Below, in pieces: positions 44,111 through 54,370 of a DNA stretch of 64,000 nucleotides. Position 1 is the first letter of the stretch. Each line of letters begins with the position of its first letter. This DNA comes from Antilocapra americana (Eukaryota > Chordata > Mammalia > Artiodactyla > Antilocapridae). Below the pieces are notes generated by a model, which had not been told where the DNA came from, searched no databases, and saw only the letters and a program-made list of their open reading frames with translations. Made by a program: the position numbers and the translations under genes. The stretch lies in assembly GCA_007570785.1 (NCBI GenBank), contig ML660201.1, positions 50,676,401 through 50,740,400 of the forward strand. The letters are read 5' to 3'.

Positions 44111-44880
44111 GGGCCGGGCGGCGGGGCGGCGCCCCTCCCCGGGCTGGGCGGGCTCCCGCGCCCCGGCCCCGCCTCCCGCGCTCCCCGCCCCTCTCCTCCC
44201 CGCGTCCCTGCGCCCGCCCTCGGAAGACCGAGCGCGCGGCGAGGTTCCGGGCGAGGATCGCGGAGCGGAGGGACGGAGGCGCCGGGGAGCGCAGCGCGGC
44301 CCGAGCCGGGAGCGGCCCCGCGCCCGGAGCGCACCGGAGCGGCCGAGCTGCCCGCGCAGCGCCCGCCGCGGGCAGCGCAGCCCCGGCCGCAGGTAGGAGA
44401 GGGGCGGCCGGCGTCGGGGCGCTGAGTGCGGGACGGCCGGACTGCGAGGCCGGCGGGATGGGGTCGGGCTCGCCGAGATTCCAGCCCCCCGCGCCTCGCC
44501 CGGCCTCGGGCCCACAGGAGGAGCCCTAGGCGCCGTTCCCGGCAGTCGACGCGCACCCGGGCCATCCCTCTGGGATGCGCGAGGAGGCCAGGGGAGCACG
44601 CACGAGGGTCGCCAAAATCTCCGGCTTTTTCCCAAGGGGTCGCGGGCCCCTTGCCCCCCGCACCCCCGGCTGGCGCCAAATTCTGCTGAAGCCGTCGAAG
44701 CGCCCTGTTCACCCCAGGGGACGGCGGGGGACCCGGGAAAGAAAGCGTTTAGCGAGCGGTGCGCCGCTTCTCCGTCTGGGCTCTGCTGCGCCTAGGTCGA
44801 GCGGTGACCCTCTTCTGTTCGCTGCGGGCTTCGGGAGCCAGGCGACTGGGGAATGGGACACCTCCTTTCTGTCTTCGGCG
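43930..44880. promoter_or_regulatory. CpG island promoter
   Basis: About 950 bp of very GC-rich DNA with frequent CpG, in contrast to the CpG-depleted surroundings. GC-box (Sp/KLF) words: 'ggggcggggcgg' 43982-43993, 'gggggcggga' 44096-44105, 'gcggggcggc' 44121-44130, 'ccccgcctcc' 44167-44176. No TATA box or clear CCAAT box is seen, so dispersed initiation is expected. The gene it serves is not identified. Confidence 0.9.
44215..44392 (+). other. Probable untranslated first exon, 3' boundary at 44392
   Basis: The sequence downstream of the GC boxes runs to CAG|GTAGGAG, a good match to the vertebrate donor consensus, at 44392/44393. There is no ATG between 44101 and 44392, so a transcript using this donor would have a non-coding exon 1 with translation starting in a later exon. 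The 5' limit is a guess, placed after the last GC box. I cannot name the gene. The two antiparallel frames crossing this site (plus 43496-44425, minus 43663-44712) reflect stop-poor GC-rich sequence. Confidence 0.55.
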
Positions 44881-46554
44881 GCTTAAGCTCTCAAGAAACG
44901 TTGGCTAGAAAGCACATCGCAGCTTGGGCTTGAGCTGAGCGCACAGAAGTCTGCGCCGCGCTCTCTGAGCAATGTAGGATTTGGTGGTGGTGGGGGTTCC
45001 CTAGAAGGTTTGAAGACTGTCTTCTTGGCTTACATCCTGACATTTATTTTCTGGACACTGGAAAAAGGCGACCCTGCCACCCCCCCCCCCCGGGACAATG
45101 ACCAGCAGGTCTCCATGTGTGTGTGTGGGGGGGTCCTCTTGTACTCACATGTCCCCATGGCTGGCATCCACAGATTCTGTGTTCCAGCTTAGCTTGCTTT
45201 TCGGATAAGGAACCCACACCCGCGCGGCAGCCCCACACGGAGGCTCTGAGCTCATCTCCTCTCCAAACAGATGTGAATCCCAGGGAGAAAATTGGGGTTT
45301 TAAAAGCCCAGTTATAATGCCCAGTTTCTGCCTGATGTGGGGCATGAGCTGTCTGTCCTGTCCCAGGAAGCTCAGCCTCGTCTTAATGTAGAACTGGGGA
45401 GGGGGGCACTGAATAAAATGGCTCCTGAGCTTTGGTGACACCCCTAAATCAGAGACTCTGTCAGGCTAAGTGAGCGGACTCTGGGGTCAACCCTGATCTG
45501 TGATGGTCACGGTGGGTGTTTGGTGACAGAGGGGGTGTTGGGTGTTGGATATGGCCTAGATTCTCTCGTTGGCAACTTTGGAGGAAATGCATTCATAAGA
45601 GAGCATGAAATGCAGTACCCCAACTCTGAAATTCCAGAACAAAGGATGTCAGTGGGAACCGCAGGCATGTGTCCTCTGCCTCTTGGCAGTCTCTGTGAAG
45701 GGTCGACCCAGCCCCTGCCCTCGTCCTGGCAGAGCAGCCCCAGACCCCCCACCCCAAAGGCAGAGGAGGGTGCCGGTCCCTGGACAAGTGAGAGGGACCT
45801 TTTCCCAGAGCGATGGGGCAAAATGGCCGAGCCTCCCTTGAGCCTCAGGAAGAAACTGTTAGGCAGGCTGCAAACAAAGAAATTGCTCTCTCTCCAGCCA
45901 AGCACTGGCTCAATGGCCAGTCCTTAGAGGACGAGCCACGAGGCCCCGGCAGCAGGAGGAAACCCAGCTTGTCTGGCAGGGCATCTGTAGCGTGGGGCGA
46001 TCCTTGAGAATTAGAGGAGAGAGGCGGCTGCTGTAGGGGAGAAGCGGGAACTGTCTCTGCTGATACTCTGCCTGTTCAGTCCCCGGCTGGAGGCTCGGGA
46101 AGAGCCGGGTCCCCCAGGATCTCAGGATGGAACTGGGAGGGGGCGTCTAGAAGCCAAGGAGGAGGAAACGGGGAGGGTAAAGACAAGGAAGGAGCAGGTC
46201 CCTCAAAGCTGAAAGAAGCACAGTTGCTCTGTCTGTCCCTGGTTCTCACGTGCATGGCGACCCAGAGCTCCAAATGCTGTGAGTGTGTTTACTGGTCGCC
46301 CAGGACCTCGCAGGCACTCAGTAGGGATCTTAGAATAAAGCCAGCACGGATGGAAGGTGAGGATAGTGTGAGCATGGACCTCCCTGCATCGTTGAGCAGG
46401 AAGGCTATGAAATACAGCCTCTGAGGTCACAGCCAGGAACGAACCCTGGATGAATGGGCTTCGAGCAGGGCTGCAGCCGCTTTCCGCAGGTGACCTTGGA
46501 CAAATTCTTGTTCGTATGGGGAGGTGGGGACGGAGTATTGAAAGCTGCCGTGTC
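44393..46554. other. Presumed first-intron sequence, repeat-free
   Basis: The CpG island decays by about 44880. The rest has a 12-C run at about 45081-45092 and no recognised repeat body. No convincing exon: the 135-codon plus frame (45520-45927) has no domain and is shadowed by a 132-codon minus frame. Confidence 0.5.
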
Positions 46555-46745
46555 CCCAGCTTGTAATTCCTCCAGTGACCTTGTGCAACAAGTACAGTTC
46601 TAACCCCCAGTTCAGAGGTGAGGCTCCTGTGGGACAGAAAGGGAACGAGACTTGCCCAAGGTCACACAGCCAGGAGCAGGCGGGGCAGAGGTTTGAGCCC
46701 CCACTCTTCTGACCTCCAGGCCAATGTTTTGTCCTGTTGATAGGT
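46555..46745 (-). mobile_element. MIR SINE
   Basis: 'cccagttcagaggtgaggct', 'cttgcccaaggtcacacag', 'gaggtttgagcccccactct' antisense. One of the best-preserved MIRs. Confidence 0.85.
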
Positions 46746-46929
46746 CTCTGGGCCTTGCGTTTACCTCCATAAAGTGAGGTGGTGGGGCGACGGTCAGGAT
46801 GACTGACAGTGAGGCCGCTCCCCTGCCTTCCCAGCATACGCTGAGAGCAGCTTTCAGGAAAGCACAGTGTCAGGCGGCTTCTTGCCTTCACGTAAAGACG
46901 CTGTTCCCGCACTTGGCTATGAGCTCAGT

Positions 46930-47040
46930 AGCTGAGATAGAGATGTCCCAAGTCACTCGGGATTTAGAAATGTGTTTTTGTCCCTTGCAGTGTGTGGATC
47001 ACAAGCCAAGCATCAATCCCAGTTGATTAATCCTTGCCAG
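46930..47040. promoter_or_regulatory. Candidate conserved non-coding element G
   Basis: Words 'ccaagcatcaatcccag' and 'ttgattaatccttgcc' (PBX/homeodomain-like) in a repeat-free context 2.5 kb inside the presumed intron. Confidence 0.3.
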
Positions 47041-47214
47041 CTGCCTCCAGCCCCGCAGCATCCCAAAGTCTACCCGCTTTGTCTTGAGAGCAGGGGGGTG
47101 GTACCCAAGCCCCTCCGTGTCACCTCGGCTGAGGTGGGACTAGCACTTCTTCCCTTTGATCACCTAAGCCCTCTCCCCCACCCAGGGCTCCAACACCAAA
47201 CCCAGCCAGAGGCT

Positions 47215-47420
47215 CTTAATCACCCGAGCCGCAAGTGGCGACACAGAAGTGTCCGCTGCCCTTTGTGTCAGGACTGCCCTTTCCATTCAGCCAGGCCAAG
47301 CTGCCCAAACAGTGGGCAGAGCACACCTGCCATGATAAAAGCAAGCCTGAATCGACAACAGCTGCAAAGAGCAACAGCCCCCCCCACCGCCCCCAGCAAG
47401 AACATCATCAGATGCTCAGC
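47215..47420. promoter_or_regulatory. Candidate conserved non-coding element H
   Basis: Retains CpGs ('cacccgagccgcaagtggcg'), has 'ctttgtgtcagg' and 'catgataaaagcaagcc' and no repeat similarity. Inference. Confidence 0.3.
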
Positions 47421-47859
47421 CGCTGCTCTGTAGCATCCCCCAGCACCAGCTCCCCAAGTGAGCCCAGAACCAGGGTCGGGGCGGGGGTGCGCTTTGTACC
47501 GCCCATTCTCCGGAAGGTGGTGGGAAAGACCATGGTACTTGAGAGGGGGAAATGCTGGGAAGCCCAATGTGGACCCCAAGATAGGGATTCCCAGGAAATG
47601 TGCCTCTGTGAGCCTTAGGAACACCCAGTGTCTTTACTCTGAGCTCACCTGAGGGCCTCCAGAGCAGAGGTAGAGATGGAATGAGCAGGGAGCCGGCTAA
47701 TAGTGGAGACAGGGTTGCCTGGCACGGACCATAGGTGTGAACGCAAGCTGTGATATTTCAGCGCAGACTTGGATTCAGTCATAAACAGGGAAAAAAAAAA
47801 AAACTCCATGAAACGTGGTTCCAGTGATAATCTCATCAATAAACAGCCACAGCTAAGAG
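47421..47859. other. Unique sequence, nothing recognised
   Basis: Contains a 13-A run at about 47790-47802. No gene. Confidence 0.5.
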
Positions 47860-48010
47860 TTAGTGTGAGCTGGTGATATGCCAGAGGGCTATGCTGCGTG
47901 CCTTCCTGACAGGACTGTGTGTCATTTCCACAAAGCCCCATGAGCTCCATAGTGGAATTGTCCCCGGACCCATGAGGAAACTGAGACGGAGAGAGGGGAA
48001 GGCAGCGGCT
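47860..48010 (-). mobile_element. MIR SINE
   Basis: 'cccggacccatgaggaaact', 'gagacggagagaggggaagg' antisense after a 'tgtgtcatttccac' word. Confidence 0.7.
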
Positions 48011-48214
48011 ACAAGATCGCTGGGCTAGGAGCTGGCCCGGGAGCCCAGGTGCAGCCACGTGGTGCTGATGCCCCTGCCATGGAGAAGGCCCTGGTTCTGA
48101 CCGCCTGGCAAGGGCCACAACACCCTGTTTAAGGAGCTGCCCATTAGGAAGCACATTGCAGTTCTCCCCATCAATTGAGCTTTGCCCCAGCTCAGGAGGC
48201 TGGTAGTGTGATAG

Positions 48215-48330
48215 CTGCTATTCGCTAGCTGGGGAGGTTGAGGTACAGAGAGATGAATTTGTACCCAAGGTCCCTTGGCTGCTAAGTGGCAGAACTGGCA
48301 TTCGTGCCCAGGTGCCCCCATGCAGCATAT
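48215..48330 (-). mobile_element. MIR SINE fragment
   Basis: 'gttgaggtacagagagatga', 'ggctgctaagtggcagaact', 'ggcattcgtgccca' antisense. Confidence 0.7.
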
Positions 48331-48459
48331 TTGTGACCTGTGCTTTAGATTTACTTAAAGCTGGTGTTGCATCCAGCCACATTGCCCTAACTCTCAGGTG
48401 CACCCCCCCGACCCCAACTTGTCACCACCCTCTTGCTGCTCTGGAAGTCACTGGGAGCA

Positions 48460-48640
48460 GCCAGGGAAGCCATCAGCTCTGTTTACCGTGATCTGACATG
48501 ACACGAAAGTGGCATGCGATTTGATGCAAGCTGCCTGCAGCGAATGGCCTTCTATTTTTACATTTCTCACAAATTGGAAATTACAAGGAGGCCAAGTCTT
48601 ACAGAGCGATTGGCTGGAGCCCTGAGAAGACGGGATTGTG
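48460..48640. promoter_or_regulatory. Candidate conserved non-coding element I
   Basis: Repeat-free block with 'gtttaccgtgatctgacatg', 'gcatgcgatttgatgcaagc', 'ttctatttttacatttctca' and 'agcgattggctgg' (CCAAT complement). Inference. Confidence 0.35.
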
Positions 48641-50929
48641 CAGCTAGGTGGAACGGGCCACATTAGGGTGCCAGGGACCCTCCTGGCTGCAGAAGGGGGT
48701 CCCCAGCTTCTGGGGCCGGATGGGATCGTGGCAGGCAGGCCGGGCTGGAGGGTGCACGAGTTAGTGACTGCTTCGGACAGTGACCTGCAGCTCTGCCCAC
48801 CTGTCAGCTGCACGGTGTCTGCCAGATCGGTGTCGCCTGCCAGCTCTGGAGACAACTGTGTTCTGGCCAGAGGGACATTCAAGGTCAGAGATGCCCCGAA
48901 AGACACTGACAGCAGGTTGCTTTCATGGCCTTATTGTTTGGTGAGGAGGTTCTGTGCAGGGAGAAGGCAGCGGCCGCAAGGAGGGTGAGCAGTGACATTT
49001 GGTGTCAGTATCGCGGTCTTCTGGAACTTAGTCCTGACAGCAGACCCCTCAGTCATCAGGACAACACTTCGCAGTGTACAAAAAGAAAAAAAAGCTCTTA
49101 TAGTTGTTCATTCTTTTGCTCCTGTCTGAAGTATTCCAGTGGAAGAAAATATGGTCCCTGACAGAGAAGAGTCCTCTGTCCAACAAAAAGAGGCATTTTC
49201 TGTAAGTGACTTTTCTCAGAAAGCCCTTATCGGAATGACCTTGACTCAAATGCAGCCTCTTTGCACACAGGTGGAATACGCACACACTTGATGCTTACAC
49301 AGACGTGCATGAGGTGCTTTCTGTTGACGTTTGCATTAGCTGGGAGCTCCAGATGAAAGTAATATTATTATTGTTTCCATTGTTATCTCCACTTTTTGGA
49401 TGGGAAACGGGGCTCAGCAAGCCCTGCACACCCTCAGCCTGACCTCTGGTTTCCCAGTTGAGGAGAGTCACCTTTCCTAAGCCCAAATCCCAGTTCATCA
49501 GGGAGCCCCTTGGAAGGAACCTCTGAGGGAGGCAGGTCACAGCACCGGGGTCGAGCCTGCCAGACAGCGTGGAAAGGCCCGGCGTGAGGTTTTGGAGGAA
49601 AGGGCCCCAGATCCTGTTGTCACCTGCCCTGAGCTCTGGTCTGCCGCTGACACATCCTCTGTTGTATCCAGGCTGGGGTCTGAAGTGCGCGCGTCTGGCC
49701 GGGGCGCCTGAGCCTGGGGACAAGAAGGCTGCTTGCTCTCAGATGCACGAGCACACCAGTGCTCATCTGGACGGGTTTGAGCTCCAGGGGCCCCGGGAGA
49801 TCATCCAGAAGGATCTTGAGGGCCTTGGTAACCATGAAAGTTGTGGGAAGGTGTTTGCACGTGAGCCTTGAAGTGGTTTGGGACCTGCCGTGGGGCTCAG
49901 AGTTATGCCCGACCGAGAGGGAAGGAAAGGGGTGGGTAGGGGATGGAAACCACTTGCCCTGGACATTACCCATTTCCCCTCTGTCCTCGGACTGCTGCCC
50001 ATGCTGAAGGTTGTGGAATAGGATGAGGTCTGGGGGAGGCCGGGGGATCTTGGGGTTTGACACGTCCCCTGGCCGCATGGCCAGCCTGACCCTGACCAGC
50101 GAGGCTGGAGCACTTCCCGGGCATCGACGGTGGGCTGCCCGAGGTGGTGAGAACAGTGCCAGGGGACCAGCGGTGCTGTCCCCATCAGCCGGAGGATGAC
50201 CCCGAGGCCAATGGAGGTAGAGTTGCTCTGCACCAGTTACACTGCAGAGTTCAAGCCCAGGTCTTGCTGATGCCAGCCCCCTGTGCCTTCCCATGCCCAG
50301 GTGGGACCGTCGTGGGGGGAGCCAACCCAAACGTGACCGCAGCCAGGGGTGGCCGCTTCCCGTGTGCTGCGTGCTCTCCATCCTGCGTCTGGCCCTCGCG
50401 GCCACCTGAGCCTTGAGCCTCTTAGCATTCCTGTTGGCCGTCTCCAGAGCTTGTGGTCAGGGACCCACCTACGGTTTTTGTAAGTGGGCTTGGGGATGGG
50501 GAAGAAGTAGCTGTACTGAAGGAATCTGAATGCATTCGCTGTATTCCACGGACACTGTTTTAACAGGTTGGTTTAGCACCGTGTCACCAAGTCATCAGAC
50601 GCGTAGGAGCCCCAGTTTTGAGCTCTGACTTTTGATGCAGGCGCCGAGCCCAGTATTTTATAAACGGTGTTCTGGGATCCTCAGTAGGTGACCGAGTCCA
50701 GGGTGCCCTCCTGGTTACCCAGTTTGCTGTGTCCTGCTGACAGAGACCCGAGGCCTGGGCTTCTGGACCCCAGGAAGTGGGAAGAGCGCCATTTCCCGTG
50801 TGGGCTCCCTGGGAGCCTTTCCCTGTCCATAAAGCCAAGGGCTTTGGACTGGACGCGTTGATCGGTGGCTCCATGTGCCCGGTGCCAGCCCTTCGAGCGG
50901 GGAAAGGCAGGCTGCATGCCCCACTTCCT
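48641..50929. other. Unique sequence, no gene recognised
   Basis: 2.3 kb without a ruminant-specific repeat. A 261-codon minus frame (49620-50405) lies in CpG-richer DNA at 49560-50420 but has no domain, signal or splice support. Weak MIR-like words are near 49330-49460. Confidence 0.5.
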
Positions 50930-51080
50930 CCTCCATTTCCCCCATGACAGCCTCCCCAAGACTAATGACTGGGAATATAAGGGCCCTTTCTCCAAATGGC
51001 AGAGAATGCCACTAATGACAGAGCAGATGCCGCACTGTTAATTATGCCGCGGGTATTAAATGAAAACGCCAGCCCCAGAG
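50930..51080. promoter_or_regulatory. Candidate conserved non-coding element J
   Basis: Strong enhancer-like text: 'ccactaatgacagagcagat', 'cactgttaattatgccgcgg', 'tattaaatgaaaacgcc', and a CArG-like 'ccatttggag' complement near 'tctccaaatggc'. Repeat-free. Confidence 0.4.
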
Positions 51081-51696
51081 GAGTTAAATAGCGCCACTGG
51101 GCTGGCAGCGGCTGTGCCTGAAAGCAGTGCCATCAGCCTGTGCCAAGGCAGAGCCGCCCCCTCCCCAGCCCCAAAGCCAGCCGAGAGTCACAAAGCCCCG
51201 TTCAAACTGACCCCCCCTCCCCGGCATGGGGTCCGCAGCAGCTCCTCGGAGCTGAGATGTCCGTGGCTGCTGCGGGAGATTTTCTTAGAGGCCTTTGGGG
51301 AGGGGGCTGGTCAGAGGCCACTGTAGGCCAACAATGGGACCAAATAAAGCTTTGAGCACCTACTGTGTGCCAAGCCCTACTGTGGGTCATGGAGATAAGC
51401 CAGGAGCAGAAATGCCGTGTCTTCTGGGGTCTGCGGTGCCCCATGTAGATGGGGACGCAGAGCAAGTACTTAGTTCTCACTAATGATTGTTTCTGTGACT
51501 GCTTGATGGGAGCCAGAGGCCACACAGGTGGGGGCCGGAGCTGGCCTGTCGTGGGCTGAATGGCGTAGAAGGGCAAGGCAGGGAGACTGGCTCACTTCCT
51601 GGGCACCACCAGCCTAGCTTTTCCAGGAGCTGGGCTTCTCACTTGCTGCTGCTTATGGGCTCCTTTGCCTCAGTTTGTACATCTACAGATTGGATT
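51081..51696. other. Unique sequence with weak L2-like words
   Basis: 51340-51390 ('gagcacctactgtgtgccaa') is an L2/MIR-type word. No gene recognised. Confidence 0.5.
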
Positions 51697-51703
51697 TGGG
51701 GCA

Positions 51704-51912
51704 TCCCACGTGGCTCAGTGGTGAAGAACCCACCTGCCAATTCAGGAGACCCGGGTTCGATCCCTGGCTTGGAAAAGTCCCTTGGAGGAGGGAATGGCAA
51801 CCCACTCCAGTATTCTTGCCTGGAAAATCCCACGGACAGAGGAGCCTAGTGGGCTACAGTCCATGGAGTCCCAAAAGAGTCAGACATGACTTAGAGACTA
51901 AACAGCAACACA
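51704..51912 (+). mobile_element. Bov-tA-type SINE with TSD
   Basis: Sense copy with intact-looking head ('cacgtggctcagtggtgaag', 'cgggttcgatccctgg') and tail ('gacatgacttagagactaaa'). 7-bp direct repeat 'tggggca' at 51697-51703 and 51913-51919. It is the only ruminant SINE between 43.1 and 55.9 kb. Confidence 0.92.
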
Positions 51913-52204
51913 TGGGGCACAGTGAGGGCTGTGATGACTGCAGGCAAACCTGTCTCTGAATGAACCCTAGCCCTGACCGCGGCAGGCCACAGAGATTGCA
52001 GAAATGTCTGAAAAGTGTCATTGCAGAGGCAGCAGGAGCGAGTCTGATCACCCAAGGCTGCTTCTGGTTCTTCCTGTGGATTCAAAGTGTCACTCGAGGA
52101 CTCGAGACCTCCCCAGTAGCTCTGGTTCCCTGCCTCCTGCTTCTTGGACCTTGAAATCAATTTCTTAGGTTTTTCTAGGCCAGGGAAAGTCACAAAAGCC
52201 ACCC

Positions 52205-52320
52205 ATTTCAGATAACTCTGTTATAGCTGGGTAAACTGAAGCCTAAAGAGGCAGGGTCCGAGGCCCACAGGTGCTAGGACCCAGAGCTCCTAACCTCTAA
52301 CCCAGTGCTCCTTCCCCTGC
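52205..52320 (-). mobile_element. MIR SINE
   Basis: 'agctgggtaaactgaagcct' and 'gtccgaggcccacaggtgct' antisense. Confidence 0.7.
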
Positions 52321-52334
52321 CCCAAGCCCAGCGC

Positions 52335-52490
52335 TACTGTTGAAAAATTATTAAATAGAGTTGGTGGAAGGACTCTGGTTGCCATGACAACGGAGCCTGT
52401 GTCCTCGGGAGATAATGGCGTTGCACAAGGCAGAATGATGTGTGTTGAATGCTGATTCGGGAGCCGCTCGAGCGAGCGATGGAGTGAGTG
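52335..52490. promoter_or_regulatory. Candidate conserved non-coding element K with RFX X-box
   Basis: Repeat-free block with 'gaaaaattattaaatagag', the X-box at 52378-52391, 'gggagataatggcgttgcac' and CpG-retaining 'gagccgctcgagcgagcg'. It has the look of a regulated element within the presumed intron. Confidence 0.4.
52378..52391. promoter_or_regulatory. RFX X-box-like palindrome
   Basis: GTTGCCATGACAAC differs from the ideal palindrome GTTGCCATGGCAAC at one position. This is a high-quality dimeric RFX site by consensus. Confidence 0.55.
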
Positions 52491-52589
52491 GAGGGGACCG
52501 TGTCTAGGGCTCAAGCTTCCCCAGAAAAGAGGCTGGGGGTGGGGGGTGGGGATAGCTGCAGGGAAACTGGCTTTGTCTGGAAGCATCCT

Positions 52590-52735
52590 TGCTGTAGCCT
52601 CGTAGGACGAGGTAATTTCCTTCATTTGTGGAGGTGCAGAGTGAGGTGCAGAGGGGTGAAGTGACTTCACCAGCTCACACACTTGCGCACGAGATGGAGC
52701 TGGGGTTCAAACCTCTGGTGGCTGCAGGAAGTCTG
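52590..52735 (-). mobile_element. MIR SINE fragment
   Basis: 'cgaggtaatttccttcattt', 'gaggtgcagaggggtgaagt', 'ggggttcaaacctctgg' antisense. Confidence 0.65.
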
Positions 52736-52929
52736 GGCTAGGGAGGCCCTAGGAGGGGTACAGCCAGGGGGAGGGCAGTTGATGAGCTGGGGGCACAGTG
52801 TACTCGGAGTACCTAGACCTCTCTAAAGACTGTTGAGGAGACTCTTAAACATGGAGCTTCTGATGGGCCGGGAGCAACAATTCCAGACCAAGAGGAATGG
52901 GAAACAGTAAGTCCAAAGCACACTCTCGC

Positions 52930-53065
52930 ACTTCCTAGCTGTGTGACCTTGAGCAAGTCACTTTACCTCTCTGACCCTCCGTGTCCTCACCTGCAAAATG
53001 AGGATAAGAACAGATCAACCTCACACGATTGTTATGAGACCAAAAAGGGGTAGGTAGGCAGAGCA
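52930..53065 (+). mobile_element. MIR SINE
   Basis: Clear MIR core: 'agctgtgtgaccttgagcaa', 'ctttacctctctgaccctcc', 'tcacctgcaaaatgaggata', 'attgttatgag'. Confidence 0.9.
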
Positions 53066-54165
53066 TCAGGCCCCACTGCTGAGCATCAGCCAAAGGGGAA
53101 GAGGCTAGACAGGTGTGTCCCCAGCCATACATCAGCTTATAAGATATGGTGTCGGAAGAGTAGGTGTAGATGGTGGGAAGAGTGAAATTGGCCAAAACGA
53201 GTACAAGAACAGTAAACAACGAGGATCTTCATTGCAGGCTTCGTGGATGTCACCAGGACAAACCCACAGCTTCCGTCATTAAAAGCATGCATAAGAACTT
53301 TGTGCTTGGAAGGCATGATTGGTGTATACCTCGCTGTAAATGTACCGAGCCTGAAAACCTGCGCGCACACCACGCTGGGGGAGTCGTGTCTGTTCTGTGC
53401 TGCTATCCAAGTGAGCCCGTGGAAAATAAACACTCTCACCCACGCTCTTCATCTCTCCATCCCGAACAGCTGGGCAATATTTTCCCTTCCCTACTTGGAG
53501 GTCGGGGAGCATGGGGTTAACACCCCGAGGAACCCCAAAGTACATCACTTGCATGCTGGCAAAGAGGGGAGGCCAGCTGGCAGACAGCCCCACTCCATTT
53601 AGGAAGCAGAAAGAGGGTGCTGGCCTGGGGTGTTTGGCTGTTTCAAAAGCACGGCTGAGAGCTCAGATCCTAATGACTTAGAGGCAAGCGACCATTTTGT
53701 TTGTTCCCACTAACCTGTCTGAGCACGTCCACCCCCAGAGAAGCAACCTGGTCCTGGCTTCCCCAGAGAGGGAGGGTCGTCTGCTCGCTGCCGCTCCTCA
53801 GGCTGGATGGTGGGGTGCGGCAAAGCAGTGAGCCCAAGCCCTCCCCCGTCCCCCCAGACTCTGACTGTTCCATCCTCAGCAGGCGGGAGAGGGTTGGGAG
53901 ATCCATTCCATGGACGGATGAAGACGGTTGACATTTAAGGAGGTTTGAGCAGATGTGCTAATTGCAGGGATAGGTACCCATGTCCACTTGGGGACCGTGT
54001 TTAGTGAGCAGTTCGCTCTGAGAATTTGATGTGGTCGGCACTGACGGGGCCTTCAGCATTCCCGTTTATCGACTGCCTGTGGGTTAAGGTAACTGTGGCA
54101 TCCTGCCTGGGACTTTTTTCCCATAGCTCTCTTGAAAAAAAAAAAATAGCCTTAGTCGGGTGATT
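53066..54165. other. Unique sequence, no gene recognised
   Basis: 53170-53530 has frames of 119 (+), 116 (+), 104 (-) and 100 (-) codons overlapping one another. None looks coding. A 12-A run is at about 54136-54147. Confidence 0.5.
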
Positions 54166-54169
54166 TATT

Positions 54170-54370
54170 ATAATTTCTGCCAGGTAACAAGTACTTAGTA
54201 CGTACCAGGCTCTGTGTGAACCACTTTTCGTAGTCTCCCAGGTAATCCTCATAGTGGCCATCAAAGTAGACATTGTCACCGCCATGTTTGAGAGGTTTCG
54301 CAGGCGTGCAGCTTCTGAACTGAGACTGAAACCCAGGCTTTCTCACCCTCAGGGCCAGTGCTCTTCAACA
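54170..54370 (-). mobile_element. MIR SINE
   Basis: 'taacaagtacttagtacgta', 'aggtaatcctcatagtggcc', 'gaaacccaggctttctcacc' antisense. Confidence 0.7.

Noticed and set aside
43496..44712. Long antiparallel frames of 309 (+) and 349 (-) codons across the CpG island
   Set aside because: Stop-poor GC-rich DNA opens both strands at once. The Arg/Gly/Pro-rich products have no domain, and the region is a promoter.
49620..50405. 261-codon minus-strand frame
   Set aside because: CpG-richer but no domain, no splice or start context, and several plus-strand frames overlap.
53137..53602. Cluster of overlapping 100-119 codon frames as a possible exon
   Set aside because: Frames occur on both strands in four registers without domain or splice support.
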